A stretch of DNA of 64,000 nt, taken from assembly GCA_021780905.1 (NCBI GenBank), contig JAJXXW010000028.1, forward strand, positions 84,752 to 148,751, given 5' to 3'. Numbering within the stretch: the stretch's first letter is position 1; every line of letters starts with the position of its first letter. The position numbers were made by a program, and so were the translations under genes. Shown piece by piece: positions 1-8,479 of the stretch. This DNA is from a bacterium (lineage in GTDB: Bacteria; Verrucomicrobiota; Verrucomicrobiia; Limisphaerales; UBA11358). A model generated the notes under the pieces. The model was not told the origin of the DNA. It did no database searches and was given only the letters and a program-made list of their open reading frames with translations.

Positions 1-343
1 GATAAATTTTCGGAACGTAAAGGTCGTGGATGGTGTCTTCGAGTTCGCCGATGGTTTTGCCGGCGGCTTTGACGTCACCAATGTCCGGCATCGAGATGGT
101 GCCGTCTTCCTTGATGGGCTTGTTCAACGGTTCCAACGGGGTCGGCAGACCGGAAAAGCTGATGGAAACTATGTCGCCAACGTGCAGGCGGGGAACATTG
201 GCTTCGCCGGGATTGCTGACAAAGCGTGGCGGAGCCATCGGATCCGGCTTGCTGGCGGACGTGGAACAACCGGCCAAAGCCAGTGTCAACACAGGCAGCA
301 ACCAAAGAAATTGGCATGCGGAGAAAACGGATTTTGGTTTCAT
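1..343 (-). CDS. Polysaccharide export lipoprotein, Wza-like (partial)
   Basis: This is the N-terminal 114 codons of an outer-membrane polysaccharide export protein; the rest lies beyond the left edge. The reading frame is not in the ORF track because it is cut. Translating the minus strand from the ATG at 343 gives a signal peptide ending in a lipobox (LALAGC), then a spacer and the typical start of a Poly_export domain (LHVGDIVSISFSG, then an EDGTISMPDIG-like stretch). Proteins of this family form the outer-membrane channel for capsule or EPS. It follows the tyrosine autokinase gene by 36 bp on the same strand, the usual Wzc/Wza partnership. Which polymer is exported cannot be told from the window. 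Confidence 0.85.
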   Translation of the reverse strand, partial: MKPKSVFSACQFLWLLPVLTLALAGCSTSASKPDPMAPPRFVSNPGEANVPRLHVGDIVSISFSGLPTPLEPLNKPIKEDGTISMPDIGDVKAAGKTIGELEDTIHDLYVPKIY

Positions 344-379
344 CAAATAAAAAATTTCAGCATCGCGGCGGAAGGGAGG

Positions 380-2545
380 TCAGTATTTTTGCTTGATCTC
401 GGTGTCGCCGGCGGGAGTTTGAGCGGCCTTGGCGTCGGCTTCCTGCTCGCTGGGGTTGCGGGAGTAGTAATAATCGTGATAGTAGCCGCTGTAGTAGTAA
501 TAGCCCTCGTCCTGCGACATATTGATGTTGTTGAGAACGATGCCGACAAAATTGCCGCCGACCTTCTCGATCATCTGCTTGGCGCGGATGGTCATCGGCT
601 GCGGATAGCGGCGGTATTGGATCACCTGCATCACTAGGTCCACTTCGCTGGCGAGAATGGATGCGTCGCTGACGCCAAGAATCGGCGGTGAATCGAAGAA
701 GATGAAATCGTAACGTTGCTTCAGCTCGGCGATCATCTCCTTCATCTGGCCCGAACCCAAAATGCCCATGGAGCTGTTTGGCAGCTTGCCGCTGGCCATG
801 AAATCCAGATTAGGCACGTTGGTCGTCTGGACAATTTCCGCAATGGTGTTTTGCTTGAGCAGGTAGTTGGTCAACCCCAGATTGTTGGTCACCTTTAACA
901 ATTTGTGCAGCGTCGGGCGGCGCAAATCGGAGTCCACGATAAGCACGCGGCTGCCGGCCTGGGCAAATACGGTGGCCAAATTGATGCCGGTGGTGGACTT
1001 GCCCTCGCCCGCGCCGGCGCTGACGATGACGATGGTGTTGAGCGTTTCCTCCTTTCGGGTGAACAGTAGATTGGTCCGCAGCACGCGGTAGGCTTCGGCG
1101 TGCTTGCTCTCGGAACCCTCGTCCATGAGATAGCCGATATTTTGCGGGATGACGCCCAGCACGGGCGCCTGGAACGTCCGCTCCACGTCGTCAATCGTCT
1201 TGACGCTGGTGTCAAGATATTCAATGAAGAACGCCAGACCGATGCCCATGACCAGGCCGAAGACCAAGCCGAGAGCGATGTTGACCGGCTTGTTGGGCTT
1301 GACGGGCGTTGTCGGGATTTCGGCCGGGTCGGTGACCCGCACCATGGTGGTTTTGGGAATCACCGCCTCAAGTTTTTCTGCTTCAATTTTCGTGTAAAGC
1401 AGATTGTGCATACTGCGCAACTGCTCAAGGTCGCGCTTGGCATTGTAGTAAGGCTGGCGCTGGGCCGATTCATTCATGTCCCTCGCTTTGGCGCCATCCA
1501 CTGACCTGGTCAGCGCGTCCAGCGCGGCTTTTTTGGAGCTGACCTGGCTGTCCAGGCTGGAAAGAATGCCGGCGATGCGGTCGTCAATCTGCCGGTTCAA
1601 AGTGTCAATCAGGGACTGAACCCGGGTCACGTTGAGGTTGTTCGTCGGATAATCCACTTTCAGCGTGCCAATTTGTTGTTGCGCATCGTGCAGTTTGGCC
1701 AGGAGATCAACCAGGGCGCCGTCGTTGACCACGTTGGGCAGCACGTCCCGCAGCTTGTTGTTGTCAAAAGACTTCAACTGGGCGAGCTGGTTGGACTGAT
1801 CCACGTAGGCGGTTTCGTTCTGGATCATCTGCTGGTGCAACGACTGAAGCATTTCGGTGGTCAGCGAAGGCGTGTAGCCCTGGGCGTCGGCCTGATCCAT
1901 GGTGATCCCCAAGCTGCGCCGGAGGACATCAATCTGCTGCTGCGCCTGTTGAATCTGGTTGGACTCGTCAAGATACTGGTTCTCCAGAACCTCAATGCCC
2001 TTCTCCGAGATTTCCCGGCGCGTATTGATCCGGTAGCTTTTGTAGGCGTCGGCCACGGCATTGGCCAGCCGGGCCGCCTCTTTGGGATCGTCGCTGTAAA
2101 CCGTGATGGAAATGATCTTGGTGTTGCGCACCGGTGCGAGGGCCAGCCGTCCACGCAGAATATTCATGGTCTCCGTGGTCTTGAGTGTCTCGCCGTTGAA
2201 ATATTTTTTGCCCCATTCGACGTTCAGATTGAGCGACTGGATCACGTTGCTCAAGATGAGGGTCGAATTCATGATTTCAAAGGTGGTCTGGATGAAGTAA
2301 GGGTCGTAGCCGGCTTGCGCCGGCGTGGGAGCGAGGCCGCCGGCCGTGTCGTTGACCTCGTTTTCCACCCAGATCTTGCAGGTGCTGGAGTAGGATTCCG
2401 GCAGGATGAACGTGACCGCCGTGGCGATGATGGCGGTGATGAGAAAAACCGTGATGATGATTGCCTTGCGGATCCGGATCACGCGCCAGTAATCCAGAAA
2501 ATGCAGCTTGGCCTCGGGCGACGCGGTGGGGTTCGGTGAATCCAT
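380..2545 (-). CDS. Polysaccharide biosynthesis tyrosine autokinase (Wzc/ExoP-like)
   Basis: This is a 721-aa inner-membrane co-polymerase fused to a cytoplasmic BY-kinase, controlling chain length and export of an extracellular polysaccharide. Visible parts in order: a first transmembrane helix near residue 30-50 in a Wzz domain, a long periplasmic coiled-coil region rich in Q and D (about 180-400), a second membrane helix near 425-445 after the proline-rich PTTPVKPNKP motif, then Walker A (GAGEGKST), Walker A' (VDSDLRRP) and a Walker B-like FFDSPP. The C-terminal tail has a dense tyrosine cluster (EGYYYYSGYYHDYYYS), the autophosphorylation site of the family. It lies between the barrel gene and the export lipoprotein, all on the minus strand. 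Both halves are in one polypeptide, as in Proteobacteria rather than Firmicutes. Confidence 0.93.
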   Translation of the reverse strand: MDSPNPTASPEAKLHFLDYWRVIRIRKAIIITVFLITAIIATAVTFILPESYSSTCKIWVENEVNDTAGGLAPTPAQAGYDPYFIQTTFEIMNSTLILSNVIQSLNLNVEWGKKYFNGETLKTTETMNILRGRLALAPVRNTKIISITVYSDDPKEAARLANAVADAYKSYRINTRREISEKGIEVLENQYLDESNQIQQAQQQIDVLRRSLGITMDQADAQGYTPSLTTEMLQSLHQQMIQNETAYVDQSNQLAQLKSFDNNKLRDVLPNVVNDGALVDLLAKLHDAQQQIGTLKVDYPTNNLNVTRVQSLIDTLNRQIDDRIAGILSSLDSQVSSKKAALDALTRSVDGAKARDMNESAQRQPYYNAKRDLEQLRSMHNLLYTKIEAEKLEAVIPKTTMVRVTDPAEIPTTPVKPNKPVNIALGLVFGLVMGIGLAFFIEYLDTSVKTIDDVERTFQAPVLGVIPQNIGYLMDEGSESKHAEAYRVLRTNLLFTRKEETLNTIVIVSAGAGEGKSTTGINLATVFAQAGSRVLIVDSDLRRPTLHKLLKVTNNLGLTNYLLKQNTIAEIVQTTNVPNLDFMASGKLPNSSMGILGSGQMKEMIAELKQRYDFIFFDSPPILGVSDASILASEVDLVMQVIQYRRYPQPMTIRAKQMIEKVGGNFVGIVLNNINMSQDEGYYYYSGYYHDYYYSRNPSEQEADAKAAQTPAGDTEIKQKY

Positions 2546-2631
2546 AACTTAAAACTTAAAAGTAAAACGAACCCGTCAGGGATTTCGGCTCCCCGGCGGG
2601 ACTAAACGGAGATTTCAGTCATCAACCACGC

Positions 2632-3930
2632 TCAATAAGTCGCCTCCAACCCGAGGTAGACCACATTGCGACTGAAGCCGCGCTGATCAACGGTGGATAA
2701 CAGGTCGGTGAAGTCATAACCGGCGTTCGCGGAAAAATGCTGGTTGATCATGTAATCAAAATGAATCCCCGCGCCAACGGTGGTTTCACTCACATTGTTA
2801 AACTGACCACCTTGAAAGACGGAGTATTGATAGGTGCCGACCAGGGAACCGGACAATTTCGAGGTGATTTGGTGGTTTAAATCCAGGTAAAGGGTGGAGC
2901 TTTCCTGATATAGCGTCAACTGACCGTTAGACGCGACTCCGGCAACATCCGTGGCGTTCTGATCCTGGGTAAAACCAGCCTGCAAGTAGCAGCCTGGCAG
3001 ATAAGTGTAGGTCAAATTGAGGTTGGCATAAGGCGCAAGCGTATTTTGCGTGGCGACCGGATCGTTATACGCGTCCGTCAAGGAGGCGCCGACGCGAAAG
3101 CTGCCGCTCAAATTGGGGCTGAAAGTTTTGGACAAGCCCACATAGGCATAATGCGTGTAGTAATTTCGGGCATCGCTGTAGTAATTGATCACCTTTGGTG
3201 GATTGGGCGGATTATTGAGGAGATATGGCGGCGAAATCAAATCATTGACCGTATAATTGACCCATGTGAAATCATAGCCAATAAAGGCAATCGTCTCCGG
3301 CTGGATTGTCCATTGAAAATCTATCCCAACATCTTGTTGCACCCGGTTCAAAAGGGCGGCAATGCTGGGATTGTTGGGGGTGCTGACGGGGCTATTGTTG
3401 TAATCTATAAAATTATTGCCGTAGTGCGTCGCCGTGCTGAACTGACGTGTCCACTCCGAATTCAAGGTGACCGTCGCAATGTTGTTCACGTTGTCGCCGT
3501 TCACCCGGACCACCGCCCCGCCTTGCACCAACTGGGGATCCTGCCCGATGACCAGCGAATCAGAAATCGTCAACTTTTGGCGCTCGTTAAACGAATGGTC
3601 CAGCCATAAATCGCCCTGATGGGTATAGTCCAACGGGTCTTGGCCGGTATCCTGCCGCTGCTGGTAGTAATACATCCCGAAAGTGTATTTCACACCAAGA
3701 TCGGTCTGCTGCCTCGCCAAGTTCGCGGATATGGAAGGCGACAGTTCCATGCCAAAGCTGCCAACCTTGTTTGGGGTAACCAAGTAATTGTCGTCGTAGA
3801 ACCCGCGCAGATTCGCCGACACATTCCAGGTTTTGGGGGGGATTCCGGTGTCCAAGGCCTGCGCAACGGCGGACTGAATGCCGGTGGCACCAACCGCCGC
3901 GAGTCCGACCGAAATAAAGGTTTTTTTCAT
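2632..3930 (-). CDS. Outer-membrane beta-barrel protein of EPS locus
   Basis: This 432-aa protein has a signal peptide (MKKTFISVGLAAVGATG..., likely cleaved after AVAQA). The rest is a run of alternating amphipathic strands rich in Y, N, Q and T, ending in an aromatic strand (VYLGLEATY), which is how outer-membrane barrels end. It resembles the 'outer membrane beta-barrel' proteins found next to Wzc/Wza genes in EPS loci (BBP2-type families). It is the first gene of the run barrel-autokinase-export lipoprotein and probably shares their transcript, with 86 bp to the next gene. A role as an EPS-associated porin is inferred from context; no enzymatic motif is visible. Confidence 0.75.
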   Translation of the reverse strand: MKKTFISVGLAAVGATGIQSAVAQALDTGIPPKTWNVSANLRGFYDDNYLVTPNKVGSFGMELSPSISANLARQQTDLGVKYTFGMYYYQQRQDTGQDPLDYTHQGDLWLDHSFNERQKLTISDSLVIGQDPQLVQGGAVVRVNGDNVNNIATVTLNSEWTRQFSTATHYGNNFIDYNNSPVSTPNNPSIAALLNRVQQDVGIDFQWTIQPETIAFIGYDFTWVNYTVNDLISPPYLLNNPPNPPKVINYYSDARNYYTHYAYVGLSKTFSPNLSGSFRVGASLTDAYNDPVATQNTLAPYANLNLTYTYLPGCYLQAGFTQDQNATDVAGVASNGQLTLYQESSTLYLDLNHQITSKLSGSLVGTYQYSVFQGGQFNNVSETTVGAGIHFDYMINQHFSANAGYDFTDLLSTVDQRGFSRNVVYLGLEATY

Positions 3931-4102
3931 TTTGGCACTCCAGTTCTGACCGCCGACAACCCTTTCGTATTCAAAAAGTTTTCCAACGGCCGATTGCCTG
4001 TCAAATCTATCAGGTTGGCCAGTGCCGCGTCAAAACAAATTTACCCGAATTATTCACCGCCAGAAACGCCGGTTTTCCCTTCAATTACGGCCGCTGACAG
4101 CG

Positions 4103-5860
4103 TCAAGCCATTTGCCTGTAACGCTTTTGTTTCAATTGCGATTGCAGTTGCGCGAGCGGCAGCGCATTCACAACCTCGGTTTTTTCCAGCCAGCCCTTCC
4201 GCGCCACGCCCGCGCCCAGCCGCAAGAATCCCGCGTGTTCGTTGCGGTGCGCGTCGGGATTGATGACGCATTTCACGCCTTTCGATTGGGCATAAGGCCA
4301 GTGCCGCCAGTCCAGATCCAGCCGATACGGATTGCAGTTCAGCTCAATCCAAGTGCCGGTAGCGGCGCAAGCGTCAATTACCGCGTGGATATTGACTGGA
4401 TACGGCTCGCGCTCCAGCAACAGCCGGCCGGTCAGGTGGCCTAGAATATGCACGAATGGATTTTCCGCCGCGCGAATCAGCCGCTTGGTGTTTTCCGCCT
4501 CGCTGCTGCTCGGCACATGCAAACTGGCGACCACTACTTCCAGTTCCGCCAGCAACTCGTCGTCAAAATCCAGCCGGTCTTTCAAAATATCCACCTCGCT
4601 GCCGGTCAATAATCGAAAATCACTGCCGCCCGCCGCGATTTTCTCGTTCACCATTCTTATTGCCAACATCTGTTCTCGCAGTCGTTTTGCATCCAGCCCA
4701 TTCGCCTGATACGAAGCCTTCGAATGGTCTGTGATCGCCCAGTATTCCAGCCCCAAGTCTTCCATGTAGTCCGCGATTTCTTTCAGCGTGTTGTGGCCGT
4801 CGCTCCAGTTTGAGTGATTGTGCAGCGCGCCTTTCAAATCCGTCCACTCGACCGGCTTCGGCAAAGCGCTTTTCTCCGCCGCTGAAAATTCGCCGTGGTC
4901 TTCGCGCAGCTCCGGCGGCACCCACGCCAAGTCCAGCTTGGCGAAAATCTCCTCCTCGGTTTTGCACGCCACCAGCAATTTCGCGTCGCGCGTTTCCTCC
5001 CTCGACTTGAACAGGCCGTATTCATTCAGCCGCAAGCCGCGCTGGATGGCCCGCTGCCGCATGACGATGTTGTGCTCCTTGCTGCCGGTGAAATACGCCA
5101 GCGCAAACGGAAACTCCGCGTCGCTCACCACGCGCAAATCGCACTGGATGCCGCCGTCCAGAATCACGCTCGCCTTGGTTTCGCCCTTGGCCAGCACTCT
5201 GACGATGCCCGGCTGCGAAACGAAAAATTCAATCACCGCCAATGGCTTTTTCGACGACGCCAGCAAATCAATGTCGCCAATCACTTCCTTGAACCGCCGC
5301 AAGCTGCCCGCCGTGCTGCACCGGATGACCTCGGGATGTTGCCGCAGGTTTTCCAGCAACGGCTCCGCCGCCAGCCAGGCGTCGCTGAGCAAATGTTTGC
5401 TCGCGTAAGTCCGCTTCAGCGCGATGCCTTCCAGAATATTCGCCTGCGTTTTCTCGCCGAAACCGTCCAATTCCGCCACCTTGCCGGCCTTGCACGCGGC
5501 TTCCAGTTTTTCAATCGAATCAATGCCGAGCCTCTTGTTCAGCGCCTGGATTTTCTTCGGGCCGAGGCCGGAAATCTCCAGCATTTCCAACAGTCCCGGC
5601 GGAAGCGAAGCTTTGAGTTCTTCGTAATATTTCAGCCTTCCGGTTTCGACCAGCTCGGTGATTTTTTGTTCCAGCGCCGCGCCGATGCCTTTGATTTCGC
5701 CGAGCCGTTTTTCGGCGACGATTTTCGCCAGCGGCTCGGCCAAGCCTTCGATGGTCCGCGCCCCGTTGGCGTAGGCGCGCGTCTTGAACGGATTTTCGCC
5801 CTTCAATTCCAACAGCGTGCCAATCTCGACGAGCATCTCGGCAACCTTGTCTTTGTCCAT
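4103..5860 (-). CDS. polX: DNA polymerase/3'-5' exonuclease PolX
   Basis: This is a bacterial family X DNA polymerase with a C-terminal PHP nuclease domain, used in short-gap base-excision repair. From residue 1: an 8-kDa-like helical domain (MDKDKVAEMLVEIGTLLELKGENPFK), helix-hairpin-helix repeats (ISGLGPKKIQAL and LDGFGEKTQ), the polymerase catalytic pair IGDIDLL, and from about residue 340 the PHP domain with metal ligands (LHNHSNWSDGH, ITDHS, INPDAHR). Length (585 aa) is normal. The ORF track begins at a GTG at 5887, but the ATG at 5860 gives the standard family N-terminus and is preferred. It diverges from thiD. The ~95 bp between the two starts contains a word-like repeat (CCGCAGATTTCACGGATTA). 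Confidence 0.95.
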   Translation of the reverse strand: MDKDKVAEMLVEIGTLLELKGENPFKTRAYANGARTIEGLAEPLAKIVAEKRLGEIKGIGAALEQKITELVETGRLKYYEELKASLPPGLLEMLEISGLGPKKIQALNKRLGIDSIEKLEAACKAGKVAELDGFGEKTQANILEGIALKRTYASKHLLSDAWLAAEPLLENLRQHPEVIRCSTAGSLRRFKEVIGDIDLLASSKKPLAVIEFFVSQPGIVRVLAKGETKASVILDGGIQCDLRVVSDAEFPFALAYFTGSKEHNIVMRQRAIQRGLRLNEYGLFKSREETRDAKLLVACKTEEEIFAKLDLAWVPPELREDHGEFSAAEKSALPKPVEWTDLKGALHNHSNWSDGHNTLKEIADYMEDLGLEYWAITDHSKASYQANGLDAKRLREQMLAIRMVNEKIAAGGSDFRLLTGSEVDILKDRLDFDDELLAELEVVVASLHVPSSSEAENTKRLIRAAENPFVHILGHLTGRLLLEREPYPVNIHAVIDACAATGTWIELNCNPYRLDLDWRHWPYAQSKGVKCVINPDAHRNEHAGFLRLGAGVARKGWLEKTEVVNALPLAQLQSQLKQKRYRQMA

Positions 5861-5955
5861 GCCGCCCACTGTAACCGCAGATTTCACGGATTAAAAGTCT
5901 GCGTTCTTCAGCGAAAGCTGCGGACAACTCCGTGCCTTTGCGTTAATTTTTGAAA

Positions 5956-6759
5956 ATGTCTGCGAGAAAAACTTTGCCGGTGGCTTTGACCATCGCCGGC
6001 TCCGACAGCGGCGGCGGCGCCGGCGTGCAGGCCGACCTGAAAACCTTCGCCGCCCTCGGCGTCCACGGCACCAGTGCCATCGCCTGCCTCACCGCGCAAA
6101 ATCCCAAACGCGTTTTGGCGGTGGAATCGTGCTCGCCCCAAATGCTGCGCCAGCAAATTGAAGCCGTGTTCGAGGAATTTAATCCGGCGGCGGTGAAAAC
6201 CGGAATGCTGTATTCCGCGCCAAACATCCGCGTCGTCGCGGAGTTTTTTGGCAGCTCAAAACTCAAAACAAAAAGCTTAAAACTGGTCGTTGACCCCATG
6301 ATGGTTTCCACCAGCGGCGCGCGACTGCTACAGCCGGCGGCGGAAAAAATTCTGCGCGAACAACTGCTGCCGCTCGCCGCGCTCGTCACGCCCAATTTGG
6401 ACGAGGCGGAAATTTTAACCGGCCGGAAACCGGCCTCCATCGAGGAAATGCGGGCGGCGGCGCGGGAAATCCATTCGCGCTTCGGCTGCGCCGCGCTCGT
6501 CAAAGGCGGCCATTTGCGCGGCGTTTCGGAGGCCGTGGACATTTTCTTCGATGGAAAGACGGAACTGCTTCTGTCCGCGCCGTTCGTGAAAGGGGTTCGC
6601 ACGCACGGCACCGGCTGCACTTATTCGGCGGCCATTTGCGCGGCACTGGCGCTCGAACACGATCTGCCACGCGCGGTGGAAATCGGGAAAGATTTCATCA
6701 CGGCGGCGATTGCCGGCAGCCACCGCATTGGAAACCATTTCGTGCTCGGATGCTTTTAA
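5956..6759 (+). CDS. thiD: Hydroxymethylpyrimidine/phosphomethylpyrimidine kinase
   Basis: ThiD phosphorylates HMP and HMP-P in thiamine pyrophosphate synthesis. The 267-aa protein opens with the ribokinase-fold family signature (ALTIAGSDSGGGAGVQADLKT), has the KTGML motif, VVDPMMVSTSG, LVTPNLDEAEIL, and the catalytic HGTGCTYSAAI near the C-terminus. The ORF track starts at a TTG; the ATG at 5956 matches family starts better. Around residues 98-110 the usual VVAE...LVVDP linker contains an extra KLKTKSLKL stretch encoded by a low-complexity AAAACTCAAAAC tract, which looks like one of this genome's dispersed word repeats running in frame. The pathway partner thiC is elsewhere in the window (about 31 kb away). 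Confidence 0.95.
   Translation: MSARKTLPVALTIAGSDSGGGAGVQADLKTFAALGVHGTSAIACLTAQNPKRVLAVESCSPQMLRQQIEAVFEEFNPAAVKTGMLYSAPNIRVVAEFFGSSKLKTKSLKLVVDPMMVSTSGARLLQPAAEKILREQLLPLAALVTPNLDEAEILTGRKPASIEEMRAAAREIHSRFGCAALVKGGHLRGVSEAVDIFFDGKTELLLSAPFVKGVRTHGTGCTYSAAICAALALEHDLPRAVEIGKDFITAAIAGSHRIGNHFVLGCF
6254..6284 (+). repeat. In-frame low-complexity word repeat inside thiD
   Basis: The tract CTCAAAACTCAAAAC followed by AAAAAGCTTAAAACT encodes SKLKTKSLKL, which is absent from typical ThiD proteins at this point. Composition is sharply A-rich against GC-rich flanks. It belongs with the other word-like repeats in the window (queE, the TPR membrane protein, the ABC operon gap). Confidence 0.5.
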
Positions 6760-8372
6760 GGCCGCCAGAGCCGGAAAAATTGCGCCGCGTTCGGCGCGTT
6801 CAACCGGACGGCGTTTTGATGGTTCGTCACAATCGGCGCCGGGTTGTTCGTGCTCCAAGTCACCGGCGGAACAAGATTGGTCGTCGCTTGAAGAACGAAT
6901 CCGTCCGGATAAACCGGCCACGAAAGCGAAACATTCCCGTCGGCTCCGGCCACCGTCAGCCGTTCCGAGAAAAATTCCCATGCCAGCGCGTAGGTTTCCG
7001 AATCGCTGACCGTGCTGTTTGCGCCGGCCTTCCAGACCTGCAAATCATAACGGCCCTGCGGCAGCGCGGGCAGAAAAATGTGCTGGATGTTGTCCACCAG
7101 GCTGGTGCTGCACGCGACCAAATTGCTGTCGGCGCAGTTGTAGAGAAACAGAGCCAGATTGTTGATATTGGTTTGACCTTGCTGGCGGTTCCAGACCAGC
7201 GTCGCAGTGAGAGTGAAATTCGCATTGCCGTCCCCGTTGGTCGCATTGAAATCGTAATCGTTCACCGCGTCGTAAGCCGGATGCCCCAGACTGCTCAAGG
7301 CGTTGAAATCCCAGCCGCTCAACCCAGCGACCGCGTTGGTCGTGGCCGCCGGCGGGTGCGCGCCGCCCGTCGGGATCCACTGGTGATCAATGTAAACTTG
7401 ACGGCCTCCGGCGAGTTGTTCGTAGGAGTTGAACACGTTCAACACGCCCGCGCCATAGCGGGTGTCAAGCGGGGACGGCGGGGTGTTCGTCCAATCGGCC
7501 GGCTTGACCGCGCCGTTGAGCAGCAGCGCCTTCACCGTGCGGATGTCAGCAGCGGCGTTGGTGTCGTTGCCGCCGTCGCCGCGCAAAGCGGCCTGCATCA
7601 GCAATGCCGCCGCGCCAGCAACTTGCGGCGTGGAGTCACTGGTTACGCTGGCGGGCGCGGTGATGTCCGGCTTGCAGCGGCCGTTGTCCAAGGTCGGACC
7701 GACACTGGAACTGCCGCCGAAAGCCGCCACGCCAATGCTGTTGTAAGCCGTGCCGGGCGGGCTGACGGAACCGCCGTTGTTAACCGCCGAGATGAACAGC
7801 GTGCCATAGTTCGCGGCGTAATTGTCGTAAAGCAAGTCAACGGCCTGCTGGTCGCTGACCGCCAGATCGTTGGTCGGCGTCGGAATGTTCGTGGACACGT
7901 TGCCGAAGGTGAAACTCTGGTTCACCACGCTGTCGGCCAGCGCGACCAGATTACTGACGAGGTAATAATTGATGAAATAATCGGCGTCAAAATTATCAAC
8001 GTGCGCCACGTTGGTGGCGACGCCGCTGCCGGTGCGGCCGTAAAAAATTGCCGCGACGCCGTCGGCGTGGCCGGATTCGTTGCCGACGGCATTGGTGAAA
8101 CCGGTGGCCGTTCCCAACGCCGAGGCGTAGGTGAACAGGTTCGACGGTTGATTGACTGCCGCCGGATTGACTTCAAACGCGCTGGGATCGTTGGTGTTGC
8201 TGTCCGTGTTCGCCTCCGGTTGCGCGGCCCCAATGCCGGAGCCGTCCACATTCGTCGTCATGGCCCGCAACAACGTCACGCCAATCTGGTCGAGGTTTTG
8301 CGCCTGGGCCAGCCAGCCGCTCGCCCACAATGCCGCCAGAAAAACAATTTGGCAAAACGGACGGTTCATCAT
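6756..8372 (-). CDS. Secreted degenerate S8 (subtilisin-like) serine protease
   Basis: This is a 538-aa exported protein with an S8-type core and a C-terminal beta domain. After the signal peptide (LAALWASGWLAQAQ) the order is a strand where subtilases carry the catalytic Asp (here GSGIGAAQPEA, with no Asp), the His region (ESGHADGVAA), the oxyanion Asn region (ISAVNNGG) and the Ser region (TAPASVTSDSTPQVAGAAALL). The His and Ser boxes are preserved; the Asp box reads Q-P-E. I know of related Verrucomicrobia proteins with a similar AQPEA pattern, so this may be a family trait. The tail ends in FFRLWRP, a common C-terminus of secreted proteins in this phylum. Start chosen at the tandem ATG (8372/8369); the tracked 8426 start is GTG. 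The stop overlaps the end of thiD by 4 bp. Confidence 0.75.
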   Translation of the reverse strand: MMNRPFCQIVFLAALWASGWLAQAQNLDQIGVTLLRAMTTNVDGSGIGAAQPEANTDSNTNDPSAFEVNPAAVNQPSNLFTYASALGTATGFTNAVGNESGHADGVAAIFYGRTGSGVATNVAHVDNFDADYFINYYLVSNLVALADSVVNQSFTFGNVSTNIPTPTNDLAVSDQQAVDLLYDNYAANYGTLFISAVNNGGSVSPPGTAYNSIGVAAFGGSSSVGPTLDNGRCKPDITAPASVTSDSTPQVAGAAALLMQAALRGDGGNDTNAAADIRTVKALLLNGAVKPADWTNTPPSPLDTRYGAGVLNVFNSYEQLAGGRQVYIDHQWIPTGGAHPPAATTNAVAGLSGWDFNALSSLGHPAYDAVNDYDFNATNGDGNANFTLTATLVWNRQQGQTNINNLALFLYNCADSNLVACSTSLVDNIQHIFLPALPQGRYDLQVWKAGANSTVSDSETYALAWEFFSERLTVAGADGNVSLSWPVYPDGFVLQATTNLVPPVTWSTNNPAPIVTNHQNAVRLNAPNAAQFFRLWRP

Positions 8373-8479
8373 CAGCGTTCTTAACGGGTTTGCCGAAAAA
8401 TAATCCAGCCGGCGACAAAATGCCACCCGAATTACGCAATGGCATTTCCCTTTTGACCGGGCTGGACTAGAATGCCGGC

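Noticed and set aside
5861-5887. Extended start of polX at GTG 5887
   Set aside because: The extra nine residues have no family match, and ATG 5860 gives the standard N-terminus.
6636-8384. 582-aa plus-strand ORF over the subtilase gene
   Set aside because: Antisense shadow with Arg/Val-rich low-information sequence; the minus strand has a signal peptide and protease boxes.
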